Below, piece after piece: positions 46,358 to 57,597 of a stretch of 64,000 nt of DNA. The number at the start of each line of letters is the position of its first letter. Position 1 is the first letter of the stretch. This stretch comes from Hypholoma sublateritium FD-334 SS-4 (taxonomy: Eukaryota > Basidiomycota > Agaricomycetes > Agaricales > Strophariaceae), in the NCBI GenBank assembly GCA_000827495.1, contig KN817548.1, positions 201,301 to 265,300 on the forward strand, in the 5' to 3' direction. The notes below the pieces were generated by a model. The model ran no database searches. It was not told the origin of the DNA and was given only the letters and a program-made list of their open reading frames with translations. Both the position numbers and the translations under genes were made by a program.

Positions 46358-48195
46358 TCAGTATCCCCAGCACAAATAGTGGCCATGTTCTGAGCAGCTC
46401 ACCGGATCCAAATTGGCTGCTGCCCATCTAGTACTGTCGCTGAGCTTCTTCTCTAGCCCTCCGAAACCAGCACGTTTGCGAGTTTTAAAGCCTGGCAGAT
46501 CTTTGACTGGCCGGAGAACTTGGTAGCCTCTGGATATTGGATCTGCTGCTTTGTCACAGCTGGCGTGTACGAAGACATCCTTGCGCGCGTTCCACAGCTC
46601 ATCCCTCTTCTCAGTAGTGAAAAGTGGCATGCGGATAGATCTAGGAAGGCCCAGGAAAGCATTGAATGGTTGGCTATTTCCCCACCCCGCGGCGCGACGG
46701 CGGTCCACGTAGTAATTGAGTTTTGTGTCATCTAGATCCACGAATTTACGAAGTTTTTCCTATATGTGATTCCAAGACCACTTAGAAATGCGATTCGTAA
46801 TGTCTTTTTGAAGAAAACTCACCGCCATCCACATAAGACTAATGTCGGAAAGGTCAACATTTTGATGGCCCCCGCCGACATCTCCATGATCTCCCAGAAA
46901 CCACACCTAATGGAAAAGTGAGTTAGAGACAAGGCTACATAACATTTGGGATGGTCCATACCTGCTCGAGAACTTGCCTTGTGTTTGGTGCCTTTAACTC
47001 GTCCCAGAGTGTGGGAAGGAAGTTCGATCGATTCTCCTGTAATGCGACAGCATGGTAGGCATTATCCACATTGGGCGGCAGGGTCTTGTCGGAAATGCTG
47101 AACGCATCGAGAATCGCACCAGTGGCGGTTCGAACGGAACCCACAGTATCCCAAACGCCGACGAATCTGGATAGAGGGTTTGTTAGCCTCCCATATACAT
47201 AAGTTTGCTGAATTAGCTTGGAATTAGGGCGCACTTTACCCTGACTTCGGGATGCGGAGTACGATACGCTGGGTTGAGAAGTTTCTCCGAGAACGAGTAC
47301 AAGTCCTTGCCAGACAGGATTCCAATCCGGTCCTGTGGAGGGTGAGCTACAGCAGCCGAAATATCATCTGGACCACTACTTACGATGATACCAGCGACTT
47401 TTCGAGCCGTATATGAGCCTCTGACAGATGAAAATACTACGTAAGTCTAAAACATATACCATTGTATCGCTTCCTACCTGGAAAATCTTGGATAATCAAG
47501 TCAGTGATCCACAGACATAAAAGCATGGAAAGATAATACCCAAATAAGCATATCAAATCTCCAGCGACGTAGTTCTGCGCAATGAAGGTATAGGCTTCAC
47601 GGATCTTTGAAGCTAGGGAATGAAACCAGTCATTTAAAGACCTATCTTGAGGCTGTAATAAATAGCGCGACCCACCAACAAACACTCCGAGAGCCTCTTA
47701 TATCGCCAAATTATATCAGTGTTCCTGTGAAATGACTAAAGTTATCTACTGACGGTTATATTTCTCTCCTAAATCTCCGGAAAGCAATTTAGAGACCATG
47801 CCGCTGTCTGGGTCAAACCCTGCTTGTGAACCTAGTCCAGGTTGATAATAAACAATTTGTGGGATTCTGGGGACCGCGCTACACTCGAATTGTTAAGAAA
47901 TCAAGGTTGTGACGAATGGAAGTTGACTTGCCCTTGGGCAGCTCTGTATTGAGCCACAGTGCGCGCTACCACATAACAGTCAGGTAGGTTACGGATGTGG
48001 GGTGGCTCTGGGTGCCTCACAGAGACGCAGTACATTCGTAACGGACTTTGCCAATGATTCCGGAGGGACGGATTCCACTGGGCGACGTGTTGAGATCATG
48101 GACAGTCCGCATATCTTTAGATACTTACATCCAAGTATTCCATCGAGGCCGGTACCGTCGCAGAAAACAAGGATGACTTTCGAAGGTTGAGCCAT
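46358..48195 (-). CDS. DUF2235 (T6SS Tle1-like) alpha/beta hydrolase
   Basis: Fungal member of the DUF2235 family, related to bacterial Tle1 phospholipases. Many short exons. The start MAQPSKVILVFCDGTGLDG (48195) is followed by SVPPESLAKSVTNVLRLC, IPQIVYYQPGLGSQAGFD and KIREAYTFIAQNYVAGDLIC. The nucleophile motif GFSRG is assembled across two introns by a 9-nt micro-exon at 47478-47486. Then come SYTARKVAGII, FVGVWDTVGSVRT (catalytic Asp region), YHAVALQENRSNFLPTLW and VWFLGDHGDVGGGHQNVDLS (catalytic His region). The polar C-terminal exon ends at 46358. Without the micro-exon the enzyme would appear to lack its serine. Lipase or phospholipase activity is inferred from family; no secretion signal is seen. 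Confidence 0.82.
47478..47486 (-). other. 9-nt micro-exon carrying the catalytic serine codon
   Basis: Reads ATTTTCCAG on the minus strand, between a 53-nt intron (47487-47539) and a 57-nt intron (47421-47477), both GT-AG. Joined to GG upstream and AGGC downstream it yields GGA TTT TCC AGA GGC, that is GFSRG, the family's nucleophile elbow, in the correct frame for SYTAR. Confidence 0.8.
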
Positions 48196-49192
48196 GTAAA
48201 GAGAGGTGGGGAAATAACGGAGAAATATATCAGCCTTTTATGATGCGTCTTGAGCTTTTCAAAAGGAGAGGTTTTTCAGGAGTCAACACACCTTCAGCCT
48301 TGCGGCAAGTGCCAGGTGTCATTGTTACAATACACCATTACATACGTAGAACATTCTCGTGCCACTCTGGAGCTTCTTTGACCCTATGAATTGCTATTGA
48401 ATAGATTACATATCACTAAGCCGATAGAAAAATACGGTATATTCGCCCCTGAGAGAACACCGCTGATTGAAGTTCACTCAGGGAGTATCTAGCACGTCTT
48501 GATTTACGGAATGGCGCCTATTCTAAAAATAGGTATCAAGTCTGCTGCCGAAGTAGTAACTTGGCGTTGCGGCGTCTTGCTGAATAAAGAACAATTGCTT
48601 TGATACTTATGTACACAGTATCTTCTTGGATATACAATTTGTGCTTCCGAGACGACCGTAAACCTCAAAGCGTTTTGACGGATGTCAACGATATGAGAAG
48701 GGTTGACACAGCGATTAATAAAGTTGTATAAGGCTTACCGACACAATTCTACCTTCTGTTTTGGGAGCCGATTTTGTTTCATTGAGTATGCACGGCTTGG
48801 AAGTCGAACCGAATTAATTGATCCGATTACAATGGAAAATGGTGCACCCTGGTGTACCCCTAGATTACAATGTATTCTTTCCTTCCTTTCCGCTGGTCTG
48901 ACCGAACACTGGCTTCGGAAAATACCTCAGTACTGCGTGGTGCTACTATTAATAGTGAACTAACGGGGGAGCATTATGTGCCGAGTTGTCAATCATCGAT
49001 TACTACGGCAACCTGTTCATATCCATTCTAACGAATGAATACCGGTTCAAACAATGAGGATTGACAGTGACTTTTTTTCGTAAACGATTGATGTGGGCGA
49101 CCTCATGGCCGAATTTTCCGTATTTCCCCTCTCGTCATATACTCACCACTTTTCGAGTGATAACCTACTGCCAACCAACCATCACAACCATT
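48196..49192. other. intergenic interval
   Basis: Promoter side of the DUF2235 gene and upstream region of the four-helix membrane protein. Only unsupported short frames are present (for example plus 48703-48963). Confidence 0.5.
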
Positions 49193-50445
49193 ATGTTCCG
49201 GCGTGTTCTTATCCCAACCATATCAGAAGAATATCAGCGATCCCAGGTGATTCCTTTTTATTTTCCACAGTAGTTAGATTAGGATTGTTGATTTAAAGAC
49301 AGGACCATTATCATAGAAAGTACAGTGTTATTTTACAGGAAAAGCGGGGTTATTTAACGAGGTTGGAGGGCATCGTAAGTCGTCTATTAAATTTGATGTT
49401 GCAAAATTAATCAAACACACCCGGTCTTGGCCACAAGCTGGAAAAAGCTGAGCGTGCCAAACTCCAGAGTCTAGAACAGCATACGCAGGACGAGAAACTT
49501 CTGATCAGCTCTGTTTGCGACAGCATTGAAAGATACAACATTTTGAATGCGTATGTAGGGCAACTCCTTGCACTGCTCGTCGCGTTCCCTCACCAACTCA
49601 TTTCTTGCCGCTAGAGAACAGAAGTCATGGAGAACATTGAAGACTATGAGCACTTACTGAAATGCCAGACGACGCTCGACATGACAGGATTTTACGACTT
49701 GCAAGACTGGGCAAAGGTTCACCGCATTCTTTTCCGTTTGCCAACCCCAATAACACTCCGCCGTTTATGTTTCAGACAACGTATGAGGCCTACAGCGGTC
49801 TGGCAAATAGTCTCATCGCATTATCTCTGGCCGGCGCAGCTATAGTCTATGCGACAATATTCAGGTAATACCAGATCTTGATGACATGCTTGAAACACTG
49901 ACCCGGTTTGTGACCTGGCAGCGCCGTTCGCGGGAACATTGGTCTCATGGTCTTCACATTCCCTCTATTTAGTATCGGATTTATAATCCCAGCCCTTATC
50001 CAAACTGCCCTCTCTTGGGCTAACCATCGTACAGCGTTCGCAAGCCAGACATTTTGGAGAATTACAATTGGGTGCGTGACTCGCTGTGTAAAAATCACAT
50101 CAGATTTGTGTGATATCTGACATAAAACTATGCGTCCATAGCGTGTTCACGGCTTTTGCATCTCTATGCGTCGCGGCGGCTATCACGATACTCAACTTCA
50201 CGGTTTTCGCACTTCGAAAGGACAGTGAAATCTTGACGGATAGCATTCCAAGGGTCGCGGGAATCGTCGCCTTCACGTTCTCTGGCATGCTGGTCTTGCT
50301 GTTTGTATTTTCGATGACGCTTTCCATTGTCGCGCGAGGCCCCAAAACAGTCTTTCTCGGAGAAACTCATATGAATAGGCCGGCGCAAAAAGGGTGGAAG
50401 TTGGAGAACTTCGACCATAAGGGCATTGGACTCAAGCTCTCATAG
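49193..50445 (+). CDS. four-helix membrane protein with coiled-coil N-terminus
   Basis: I do not recognise the family, but the exon chain is convincing. Exon 1 (49193-49246) encodes MFRRVLIPTISEEYQRSQ and exon 2 (49339-49374) encodes EKRGYLTRLEGI. Exon 3 from 49438 gives LEKAERAKLQSLEQHTQDEK, a probable amphipathic helix. Exon 4 (about 49615-49716) gives VMENIEDYEHLLKC. The later exons give four membrane segments: YSGLANSLIALSLAGAAIVY, IGLMVFTFPLFSIGFIIPAL, VFTAFASLCVAAAITILNF and VAGIVAFTFSGMLVLLFVFS. The last exon ends in a polar tail (RPAQKGWKLENFDHKGIG). Phases agree at every junction. The protein is probably inserted in an internal membrane with both ends cytosolic. It lies head to head with the DUF2235 gene, about 1 kb apart. 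Confidence 0.72.
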
Positions 50446-51158
50446 TGATAATGTCGTTCGGAATACCTCGTGTATGGTTTGAGATCCTAATTTTTGCTTG
50501 TTCATACATGTAAACGTTCCGAGTCGTGGATTATAGCACTCTGAATCTCTAATACTTTTCACGCAGTGCGGCGTATAGTGTCTAAATATAGCAAGGTTAT
50601 GGTTAGAGTAAAAATAAGTGTAGCCGTTGCCCATTACCGGAAGGTAGGGCGGAAGCCGACCTGCATAGGAGGATTGAATCCGTCGCTATTCAAAATGTAA
50701 TTTACAGGGTGAGTGTGATTTTGTGATTTACATGCTTTCGAGTGTGATTTTTGACGAGGGAATCGGCATGTCCGGCGGATCCGGCAATCACGGCATCTAC
50801 GGCAGCCCGCAGCAACATGGCCATGGTCGCGGGCGAACTCGGTCCACACCAAACGCTCCGCTCGCTGCAAGCATCGGCAGCGACATTTGAGATGTCCATC
50901 TCGTGCGCGACGACCACAGCAAGCCAGAACACGGAGGCGACATGCGGACTTGGGAAGTTGGAACGCGGCAGCGCAACCCCCGCGTCCAGCGCAGCGCTTC
51001 GTCACGCTCGCTCCTGCCTTTACCCTTCCCCATCCGCATACCTTTGTGACGCTAACGAAGTCGCTCAGACCAGTATACCACGCCCACAGGGTCTTCAGGC
51101 GCCAGCGCGCGTCGACCCCGGGTGCGCGCGTGCACTTACACTTGGGCCTACTATCTGA
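50446..51158. other. interval with overlapping GC-rich frames
   Basis: From about 50700 several frames are open on both strands, among them a minus-strand one with VAADACSERSVWCGPSSPAT and a plus-strand one with MTRESACPADPAITASTAAR. The overlap probably reflects high GC and few stops. No domain was recognised; remnants of a gene linked to the adjacent duplication are possible. Confidence 0.4.
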
Positions 51159-51414
51159 CCCTACACCAGCATGGAATCCCAATCTGCACCGTTTGAGCTC
51201 TATTGTGACCGTCGTAAACGTATTGCCGTCCCGGCTACCACTGGATCCTACCTTTTCACCGCATATCGCCAGCAGTCGTTCGTGCAGAGCTCTGGCACGC
51301 TTTGATACTGCCTCAGCCTGGCTCATCTCAGCTCGTGATATCTCTTCCTTCTCGGATTCCACTCCTCATTTCCCTAAATGAAGCTTGAGAGCACGTATCT
51401 CGCTGTATGCGTCA
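51159..51414. repeat. 260-bp dispersed duplication, copy 2
   Basis: Partner of 43564-43825 in the same orientation. The minus-strand frame again contains ALHERLLAICGEKVGSSG. Similarity stops just before the RFT1-like pseudogene begins, so the duplicated block is not part of RFT1. The two copies lie about 7.6 kb apart. Confidence 0.8.
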
Positions 51415-51429
51415 TAGCGGGCCTACGGC

Positions 51430-52340
51430 GACCCTCAGACGGTGCATCTCGCAGACACGCTGACGCTGAAGTCCGTCGTCAAGCACTTCCTCGCCGAGGA
51501 TCCTCGCGTGGTACGCCATCGTCAACTACGGTGCGCAGCCTCCCCTGCCCACTGCCGCAGGCTCGCTCGTCGCGCGCATCCTCTTCCAACCCGTCGAGGA
51601 GAGCCTACGCCTCTTCTTCTCGGGCCTCCGCCCCTCCACGCACGTCCCACCCATCTGTCCGCGCTCGCTTTAGCATGTTTCACACGGTTCTCGCGGTACA
51701 GACCGCCGCGGCGCTCCTCCTGCGCGTCATCGGCCCGCGTTTCCTCCCATCGCGCTCCCGCTCCTTCAGTCATGTGCATACCCAGCGACGAGCGCCCCGC
51801 GCGTGCTCTCCGCCTGGGTGTGGTACTTCTTCGCACTCGCCGCGAACGGCGCGCTCGAGGCGTTCCTCGTGCGCGTCGCGCGGCCGTACGAGCTCAACGC
51901 CCCGACCCGGACTGCGTTATCCCCACCGACCGACTGATTGCACAGGCGGACAGTCCATTTCTCCGCCGTCTACGTCGTCGGCGCGCTCGCTCTGCACCGC
52001 CTCGGCGCAGGACGCCGCGCTCGGCTACGCGAACATCGGCAATCTTGCTCACCGTGCGCATCGCGTGCTGCACACTCTTCGCTGTGCGTTTCTTCCGCAC
52101 CGTGCCGCGCCCCCGCCTCGGATGCGTCTGCGCACCGTGTTCCCGCCTGGCGCGTTCATGTTGGCGCGCGCCGACGCCAGCGCGTTGGTGGTGCTCAGTG
52201 CGCGGCGGGGGCGGGGGCGCGGCGCGCTGCTCTATGTCCGGGTGCTGCTGCGTGTCGGCGTGGGCGGCGTAGTGTGGCTGGTGCGGCCCGCACGGGATCC
52301 AGAAGGACGGAAAGGACGAGCGATGATTCATTCTCTCTAC
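51430..52340 (+). pseudogene. RFT1: RFT1 (oligosaccharide flippase-type) C-terminal pseudogene
   Basis: Fragments of the RFT1 C-terminal half appear in order but in different frames. They are ADTLTLKSVVKHFLAE at about 51445-51495, WYAIVNYG at about 51515, GSLVARILFQPVEESLRLFF at about 51565-51625, RVLSAWVWYFFALAANGALE at about 51805-51865, and AALGYANIGNLAHR near 52020. RFT1 is an ER membrane protein needed for N-glycan precursor assembly. Here the N-terminal half is absent, the segment after FLAE is deleted, and frames shift several times. A 30-nt GT-AG intron still interrupts the NYG-SLVAR junction, so this is a genomic and not a retrotransposed copy. The functional gene should lie elsewhere. 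Confidence 0.72.
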
Positions 52341-52654
52341 GATGTAACTGAAAATAAGGTAGTGTACAATAAGGGCTGATAGTCCGGAGTAAGTACTTTT
52401 AGTTGGAGGAGGCGAAGGGGACATAGAGCGAGAGATAGAGAGAAAGGGAAAGAGGAATAGTAACGGAAAAAGGAAAAAGGAACGACGGACAGGAAATGGC
52501 GTAGATGAACACACGCAGCGTTCTATGGTAAGAATATGAGTAAACTGCCTCGGCTAGAAGACCATGAGAGCATACACGTCGTGACCTGTGCCCTGTCCGA
52601 TTTTTTGTGGTGCCCCATTGCCATCCCTAGCCCAAAGTGAGCTGCATCCCCAAG
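52341..52654. other. purine-rich spacer
   Basis: Includes a GA-rich stretch at about 52410-52500 (for example gagcgagagatagagagaaa). No gene seen. Confidence 0.5.
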
Positions 52655-53495
52655 TCAGGCACAAGCTAACGCACCAAGCCGCGGGTCGCCCACCATCCAG
52701 AGACACTGACTAATTGCAGCCATTGACGCCAGATTCGGATTCCCCGCCACGCCCAAGGACACAGCGATCGGGCGGTGCTTGGCGTCCGCAGCCAGCGTCT
52801 GGGCGACAAACGTCGCGGGCAGCAGCCCTATCGCGCTGAAATGCATCAAGACCGTCTGCCCGTGCTCGTCGACGCCGAAGTGGGCGTCATCCATGTCGGA
52901 CTGGGTGAACATCACGCGGTCGCCGCGGATACTGACGGGAGACACCTTCTGCTGGGCCCTGTGCGAGAGCCAGCCATACGCCTGGCGCAGCGTACATGTG
53001 AGCGGTGGTCTTAGAGAGAAAATAAAATCTCGGACGCACTCTGTTCACATACTGATCCAGCGTCGCATTGTCCGGGAAGACGAACGGCGCTTTGGACTCT
53101 TTGAAGAACTTGTGGCGGATGCAGCCGCCCCCGATGGGACCTAACGGCTGGTCGGAGAGGGGTGGAACCTCTGATAGCCATTTCATGGCTTTTTGAATCC
53201 GCGCGTCGAGGTCTGGCGGAGATTCCTGGAGCCTGATGCGTTCCATGACCAAGTACATCGTGTGTTGGTCGACAAAGTGGTGTAAAATCTTGGCGATACG
53301 CGGCGCATCTGTACCAGACTGCTGTGCATGGGCGAAGATAAATTACTGGGTCGCGAGCTCGGGCTCAAGATCCCGCCGGGCGCCATACTTCACGAAGTAG
53401 TCCGTCCCGTTGTGTACGCAGTCAGCATTCCGCGAGTTTTGTTCCGTGTGCTTTGCGCACGCGGATATAACGGCGGTCTGCAAGTCCTGGCTCAT
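52655..53495 (-). pseudogene. phosphotransferase (APH/kinase-like) gene with an in-frame stop
   Basis: Resembles agaricomycete aminoglycoside-phosphotransferase-like (protein-kinase fold) proteins. From MSQDLQTAVISACAK (53495) the first segment runs to PELATQ, where a TAA codon at about 53341-53343 interrupts a frame that continues in phase with FIFAHAQQSGTDAPRIAKIL. Then come TMYLVMERIRLQESPPDLD and IGGGCIRHKFFKESKAPFVF. A 57-nt intron joins to AYGWLSHRAQQKVSPVSIRG. The catalytic-loop equivalent reads FTQSDMDDAHFGVDEHG, and the position where relatives usually have DFG reads HFS in TVLMHFSAIGLLP. Stop and altered active site together indicate a pseudogene, though everything else is open, so the damage is recent. 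Confidence 0.7.
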
Positions 53496-54802
53496 TGCGA
53501 GGTATGCGGGCTGGTGCGAGGTAAGGATGGATAATGAGGGGCTGCAATTGAAACGCACGGGTGGGCTGGGGTGACACGAAACAATAGCACTATACCTAAG
53601 TCGAAGGCATGAAAAAGGGCGAGGGGGTGCACGTACGTGGGTCAAAGGAGACAGGTGACCACGACTCTGCGCAGATTCAGAGTTCAATGATGGTGAGGAG
53701 TAAAGGTCAGAGACAGCCAGGGATGAAGGTTGGCAGTACGATTCTGAGTCAATTCTGAGTCAATTCTGAGTCTGAAATAGTCATTATACAATGCTGTGCA
53801 TGGCTCGTATCCTCGCCTGCAGCAACCCGCATGCAGCCCCTGCGGAAAGTTGGAGCAACCAGATTGCATTGATTTTTTTTTCATCGAGAAGGGCAGCGGC
53901 ATGCCGTCGAGCGCGAGCTCAGAGCGCGGGGGGGTAAGGGCGCGTGCGTGGCGCTGATGTCATGCGAGTCATCTCCTGGCATCTTTGTGTGCCGCCGTGT
54001 TGGCGTGCACAAGCCCAGGCACGGACAGACCGTGAAGCGTGAAGCGCGACTAGCCAGGGAACAAGCAATCGCGGCGGGGGCGGGGTGTAGGCGATGTACT
54101 TGATCTGGACTCTGGAGAGAGGCGAGACGGACGAGGGGCGGGAGGTGTGCGGCTAGGTAGGCGGCGAGTGGCTTGGGGTTTGTCGCGGAGGGAGGCGCCT
54201 GAGCTGGGCAGAGAACGAGCGAGTGGGGTCTGGAGACACGATGTCAATGAGAAGTACAGTCGAATGACGGAAAAGCGCAACTGGCCCAACCCTCACTCTC
54301 ACATCCCCTAAAATAGTAATTCTTACATACATACCAACCATCAGTTGGGTGTAAGGTGGTTGAGCGCCAGCACTCTCTCCCTTCTTCCAGTGGGCTTGCT
54401 CTGAACCTAATCGGCGTGTAAGCGCGCGGCCGGGACGCGAGCGTGCGAGCAAAGTCGCTCAAGGGCGGCAGTGCAACCTTCTTGATCCCCTGCATACGCC
54501 AACGACAACCGCGCAGGCCCCTCGTCTGCCCCAGAAGCCAAATGCTGCATCTCCGTACCCGCAGTCGTTCGTACATCATTCGTCCCGCTGTCAAAGTGCA
54601 GAGCTTGTTTACTGACGTCCAAGCCTCCAAAATGGACAAAATTCTGTTGGGAAACCATATGTCTTGATGTCAAAGTATCATTTAATCAAACAGTCATAGT
54701 ATACCATTGTATTCAGAATTCTGCAGTGCAAGCAATGTCCTGGTAACCTCCTTATTTATGAGATTGCAAGTCTCATATTTGTACGGAATTTACAAATTAT
54801 AG
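53496..54802. other. interval between the APH-like pseudogene and the F-box gene
   Basis: A GC-rich centre at about 53900-54650 gives overlapping frames on both strands, none with a domain. A minus-strand one with FGGLDVSKQALHFDSGTND (about 54560-54625) looks the most protein-like but has no exon partners that I can find. Confidence 0.4.
53741..53773. repeat. three tandem 11-nt repeats
   Basis: ATTCTGAGTCA occurs three times in succession, the last copy with one base changed. Confidence 0.85.
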
Positions 54803-56479
54803 TCACCCTCCTATTACTTCAACGTCCAATCCCGCTGCCTTCTTCTGCGAAACAAGGTCCACCATTTGTTGGCGTGTCTCCGCAGCCGTTATACCCCCGA
54901 TGTTAATGATCAATATTCTCCATGGCAAGACATTTGGTATAGCATTTTTTCCTTGCTTGCCCTCGAGAAATAGGCGCAGTGTTTCGAGGGAAAAATCAAT
55001 CTTTCCGGTGATTTCAAAACCCTGCAGCCGCGGACAAATAATACCAACATCCCCTTGTTCGACAAATGATCGTAGGAGCCCGTTGGCATTGCGAGTGCCA
55101 ATGTTCGAATATGCAGGCCAGAGGCAGAGTACGTCGAGTGAAGGGCAGTGACGGAGAAGTCCCATGGTATCCGTCAATGATTCATCTTTGTCAAAGTATG
55201 GGAGAGAAAGTTCCGTAATACACGGCGACCGCTGGAAGAAACCTGCGAAATCAAAAAATCCCTCACGGATGTGCAATAAATCCAGATTTGGTGCAGTGAT
55301 TAGGTCGAGTATGCTGGGAGCTAGATATGAGGCCGTTTCTATAGTGCTTTCTCGGATGGCGAATGTCTTCAGAAAGGGAAGGCCGATTTTCTCGGAATAG
55401 TGTTCTTGTGGGCGATCCGGACCGACAACAATATTGCAGAACTCTAGGCACTTGGTTTGCTGGAGAATTCTTGCTATATCAGTTTTGGAATGGTATTTAG
55501 AAGGATAGATTCCACGGAGTGTAACGGAAGTAAGGATGCCCCAATCGACGGTGAACATTTGGATATTGTCTGTTTTCAATTCTACATGTTTGAGTGTCGG
55601 TAGTGTGAGTAATACACTGTCGTTAAACACAGTATTCGAGATTGAAGCGTCAAAGTGAAGGGAAACTGTTTGGAGAAGGGGGACTTCGACCGCCGTCAAT
55701 GCAGCAATGCGGCTCATGGGTGTGGATAGCCTGCTACCACAGCGTGAATCAAAGTAAAGCGCTTTCCAGCGAGTTGAATAACTAAGAAGGGTGTCGAAAA
55801 GGATGCTTGACGGATCAGATCGATGGCTTTCAAACAATGCGAATGAATAGGTGGAGCCCTGAATGAATACAGTGAGAGCTAGTCCACCCGCTCGCTCGAT
55901 CCATATGCGAGCTCTCTGAGCGAGAACGGAATAAGCTTGTTCTTGCTCTCTAATACTGCCAGATAACAGACGCATGTCAACATGCATAGAGGCCCAGATG
56001 ATAGGTGTTGTCAGCGCGACGTGCCGCATTCCACTGGAGATTTGGGCGAGAACAAAAGGCCATGGATTACTGAGGTAGGACAGCATGGGCATGTTATCTT
56101 CCACGCATGCGATGCATATCTCGCGAAGTATATCCTCCGGGAGATTCCGAAAGGGGGAAAAAACTCGCCGATGGTCCGCGAAAGTCTCCAAGATCGCCGC
56201 TTCCTCCTCGCGCAGGCGCGCAAGCTTGGTCTCTGCCTGTTCGACCTGCACCATCAATGCCTGTATATGGGCCATTGTGTCGGATATCTGAGCTTCAACG
56301 ACCTTCAGCTTCGAAGTGGTGGGAGCCACGGACTCCTGGATTATTGCCTTTTCGCGGTCGGTAGGCGGTCGGTTGGTTTTGAGCAGCGTCTGCAGCACTG
56401 AATCACCTGCGACAGAACATCAACGGGCCTTGCGAGAGATGGATAAAGATAACTCACTGGATAATGCGCAATGTTCCAT
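54803..56479 (-). CDS. F-box protein with coiled-coil N-terminus and LRR-like tail
   Basis: Typical agaricomycete F-box protein, a presumed substrate adaptor of SCF ubiquitin ligases. Exon 1 (56479-56458) encodes MEHCALS; a 51-nt intron (56407-56457) joins to a long exon, total 541 residues. Residues about 15-80 form a coiled coil (VVEAQISDTMAHIQALMVQV). The F-box begins at FRNLPEDILREICIACVED (about residue 90), followed by WPFVLAQISSGMRHVALTTP. The rest consists of strand-helix units such as ALTAVEVPLLQTVSLHFD and CPSLDVLCLWPAYSN, resembling irregular leucine-rich repeats. This family is greatly expanded in mushroom genomes and individual substrates are unknown. The frame is intact. Confidence 0.88.
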
Positions 56480-56856
56480 TTCTTATTGATGTTGTGTGGT
56501 TCTGTGAAGGGGAATTCGAGGGAGCTCCGCAGTGAGATTGATCGATGGTTGAATCCAACGTGTGTGTTATGTCAGTCATTATTTTAGTCCCACCAACTCA
56601 CACGCGACTGATGTAAATTCGCAGCGTTTAATAATAAAAGTAGTAAGCGCTAGTCTAGTAGTCACTGTCTCTCTATGACTTCAAGTTGGCGCTGCGAATT
56701 TGCATCATGAAACAGAGCGGTACTAGTAGAATACGCCCACTGAATTTAATTTCCTATCACTGTAACACATTGCTTCCCCCGCGTGTCTTCAGAACAACCA
56801 CGCCCTCAATCCGGAGGAAAAACAGAATAAATGGCTGAAACGTGTGTACGAGACTG
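56480..56856. other. intergenic interval
   Basis: Promoter side of the F-box gene and 3' flank of the DUF4214 gene. No coding signal seen. Confidence 0.55.
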
Positions 56857-57523
56857 TCACTGCGGCCAATGTATTGGATCTGGCGCTTGATCGGCCTCTA
56901 CCCTCCTTCGATATTCGTCACTACCCACAAACTTCTCGGCCACTGTCCAAAGTGTCATTCCTTGCCGGATCTCCTCGATCCAATGAGCTCTCCCTTCCGC
57001 CTCTGGGTGCCGACCCAAGACCGATAGGTAAAACTTATCCACAGTCGCCTCAGTTGACAGCCCTTTCGCCGTGTACTCCGGAGATGTGAAGAAACGGCCA
57101 ACGGTGTAGGCGAGCCCGCGGGTGTATACTTCGCGCGTTGAGCCCTCTAGGACAGCATGACTTTCGGGGTCGCGACCCAAGATGTTCTGATACAACGTCC
57201 TCATAAAATCGAGAACTCCGCCGGTGCGCACCCATATTCCTCTAAGCGGTTGACTCGAAGGTGGGCTCGGATTACCAGGTACTATGGGGGCTGTATGCGG
57301 TCGCTCGATTATAACTGTGCGGTACAGTGGTGACATGAGTTGCACTGATATACAGCGGAAAAAAGACATGTGTACCTGTATGGCAATATATATTGATTTT
57401 CAGACCCGATCCCAGATCAACAGGTAACGACAATGAACCTCTCTGAAGTTCAACGTCATTTCCAGTTGGTAAGGCCATGGGAGATGTCGATGAGCAAAGG
57501 ATGAATGTGTTAGGAGGTAACAA
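56857..57523 (-). CDS. DUF4214-domain protein
   Basis: Two exons (57523-57376 and 57344-56857) around a very short 31-nt intron (57345-57375) give about 211 residues. The N-terminal half (MLPPNTFILCSSTSPMALPT and VELQRGSLSLPVDLGSGLKI) is unrecognised. The C-terminal half has DUF4214 features: VLDFMRTLYQNILGRDPES, VGRFFTSPEYTAKGL, VDKFYLSVLGRHPEAEGRAH and VAEKFVGSDEYRRR, that is two units with the LGR.P.. and F..S.EY motifs. DUF4214 is best known from bacterial surface and glycosyltransferase-linked proteins; in fungi it occurs as small stand-alone proteins of unknown role. Acquisition from bacteria in the distant past is possible but not shown here. A TATA-like element lies about 65 bp upstream. 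Confidence 0.82.
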
Positions 57524-57588
57524 GTAGGCAGAGCAGTGATTCGACCCCGTTGAAGCACGATTTGACGGGAAGTACTTATATGCTGTTG

Positions 57589-57597
57589 TATTTATAC
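57589..57597 (-). promoter_or_regulatory. TATA-like element of the DUF4214 gene
   Basis: Reads GTATAAATA on the minus strand, about 65 bp upstream of the DUF4214 start codon, a usual distance for a basal promoter element. Confidence 0.5.

Noticed and set aside
46358..48195. DUF2235 gene as a pseudogene lacking its catalytic serine
   Set aside because: A 9-nt exon flanked by proper GT-AG introns restores GFSRG in frame.
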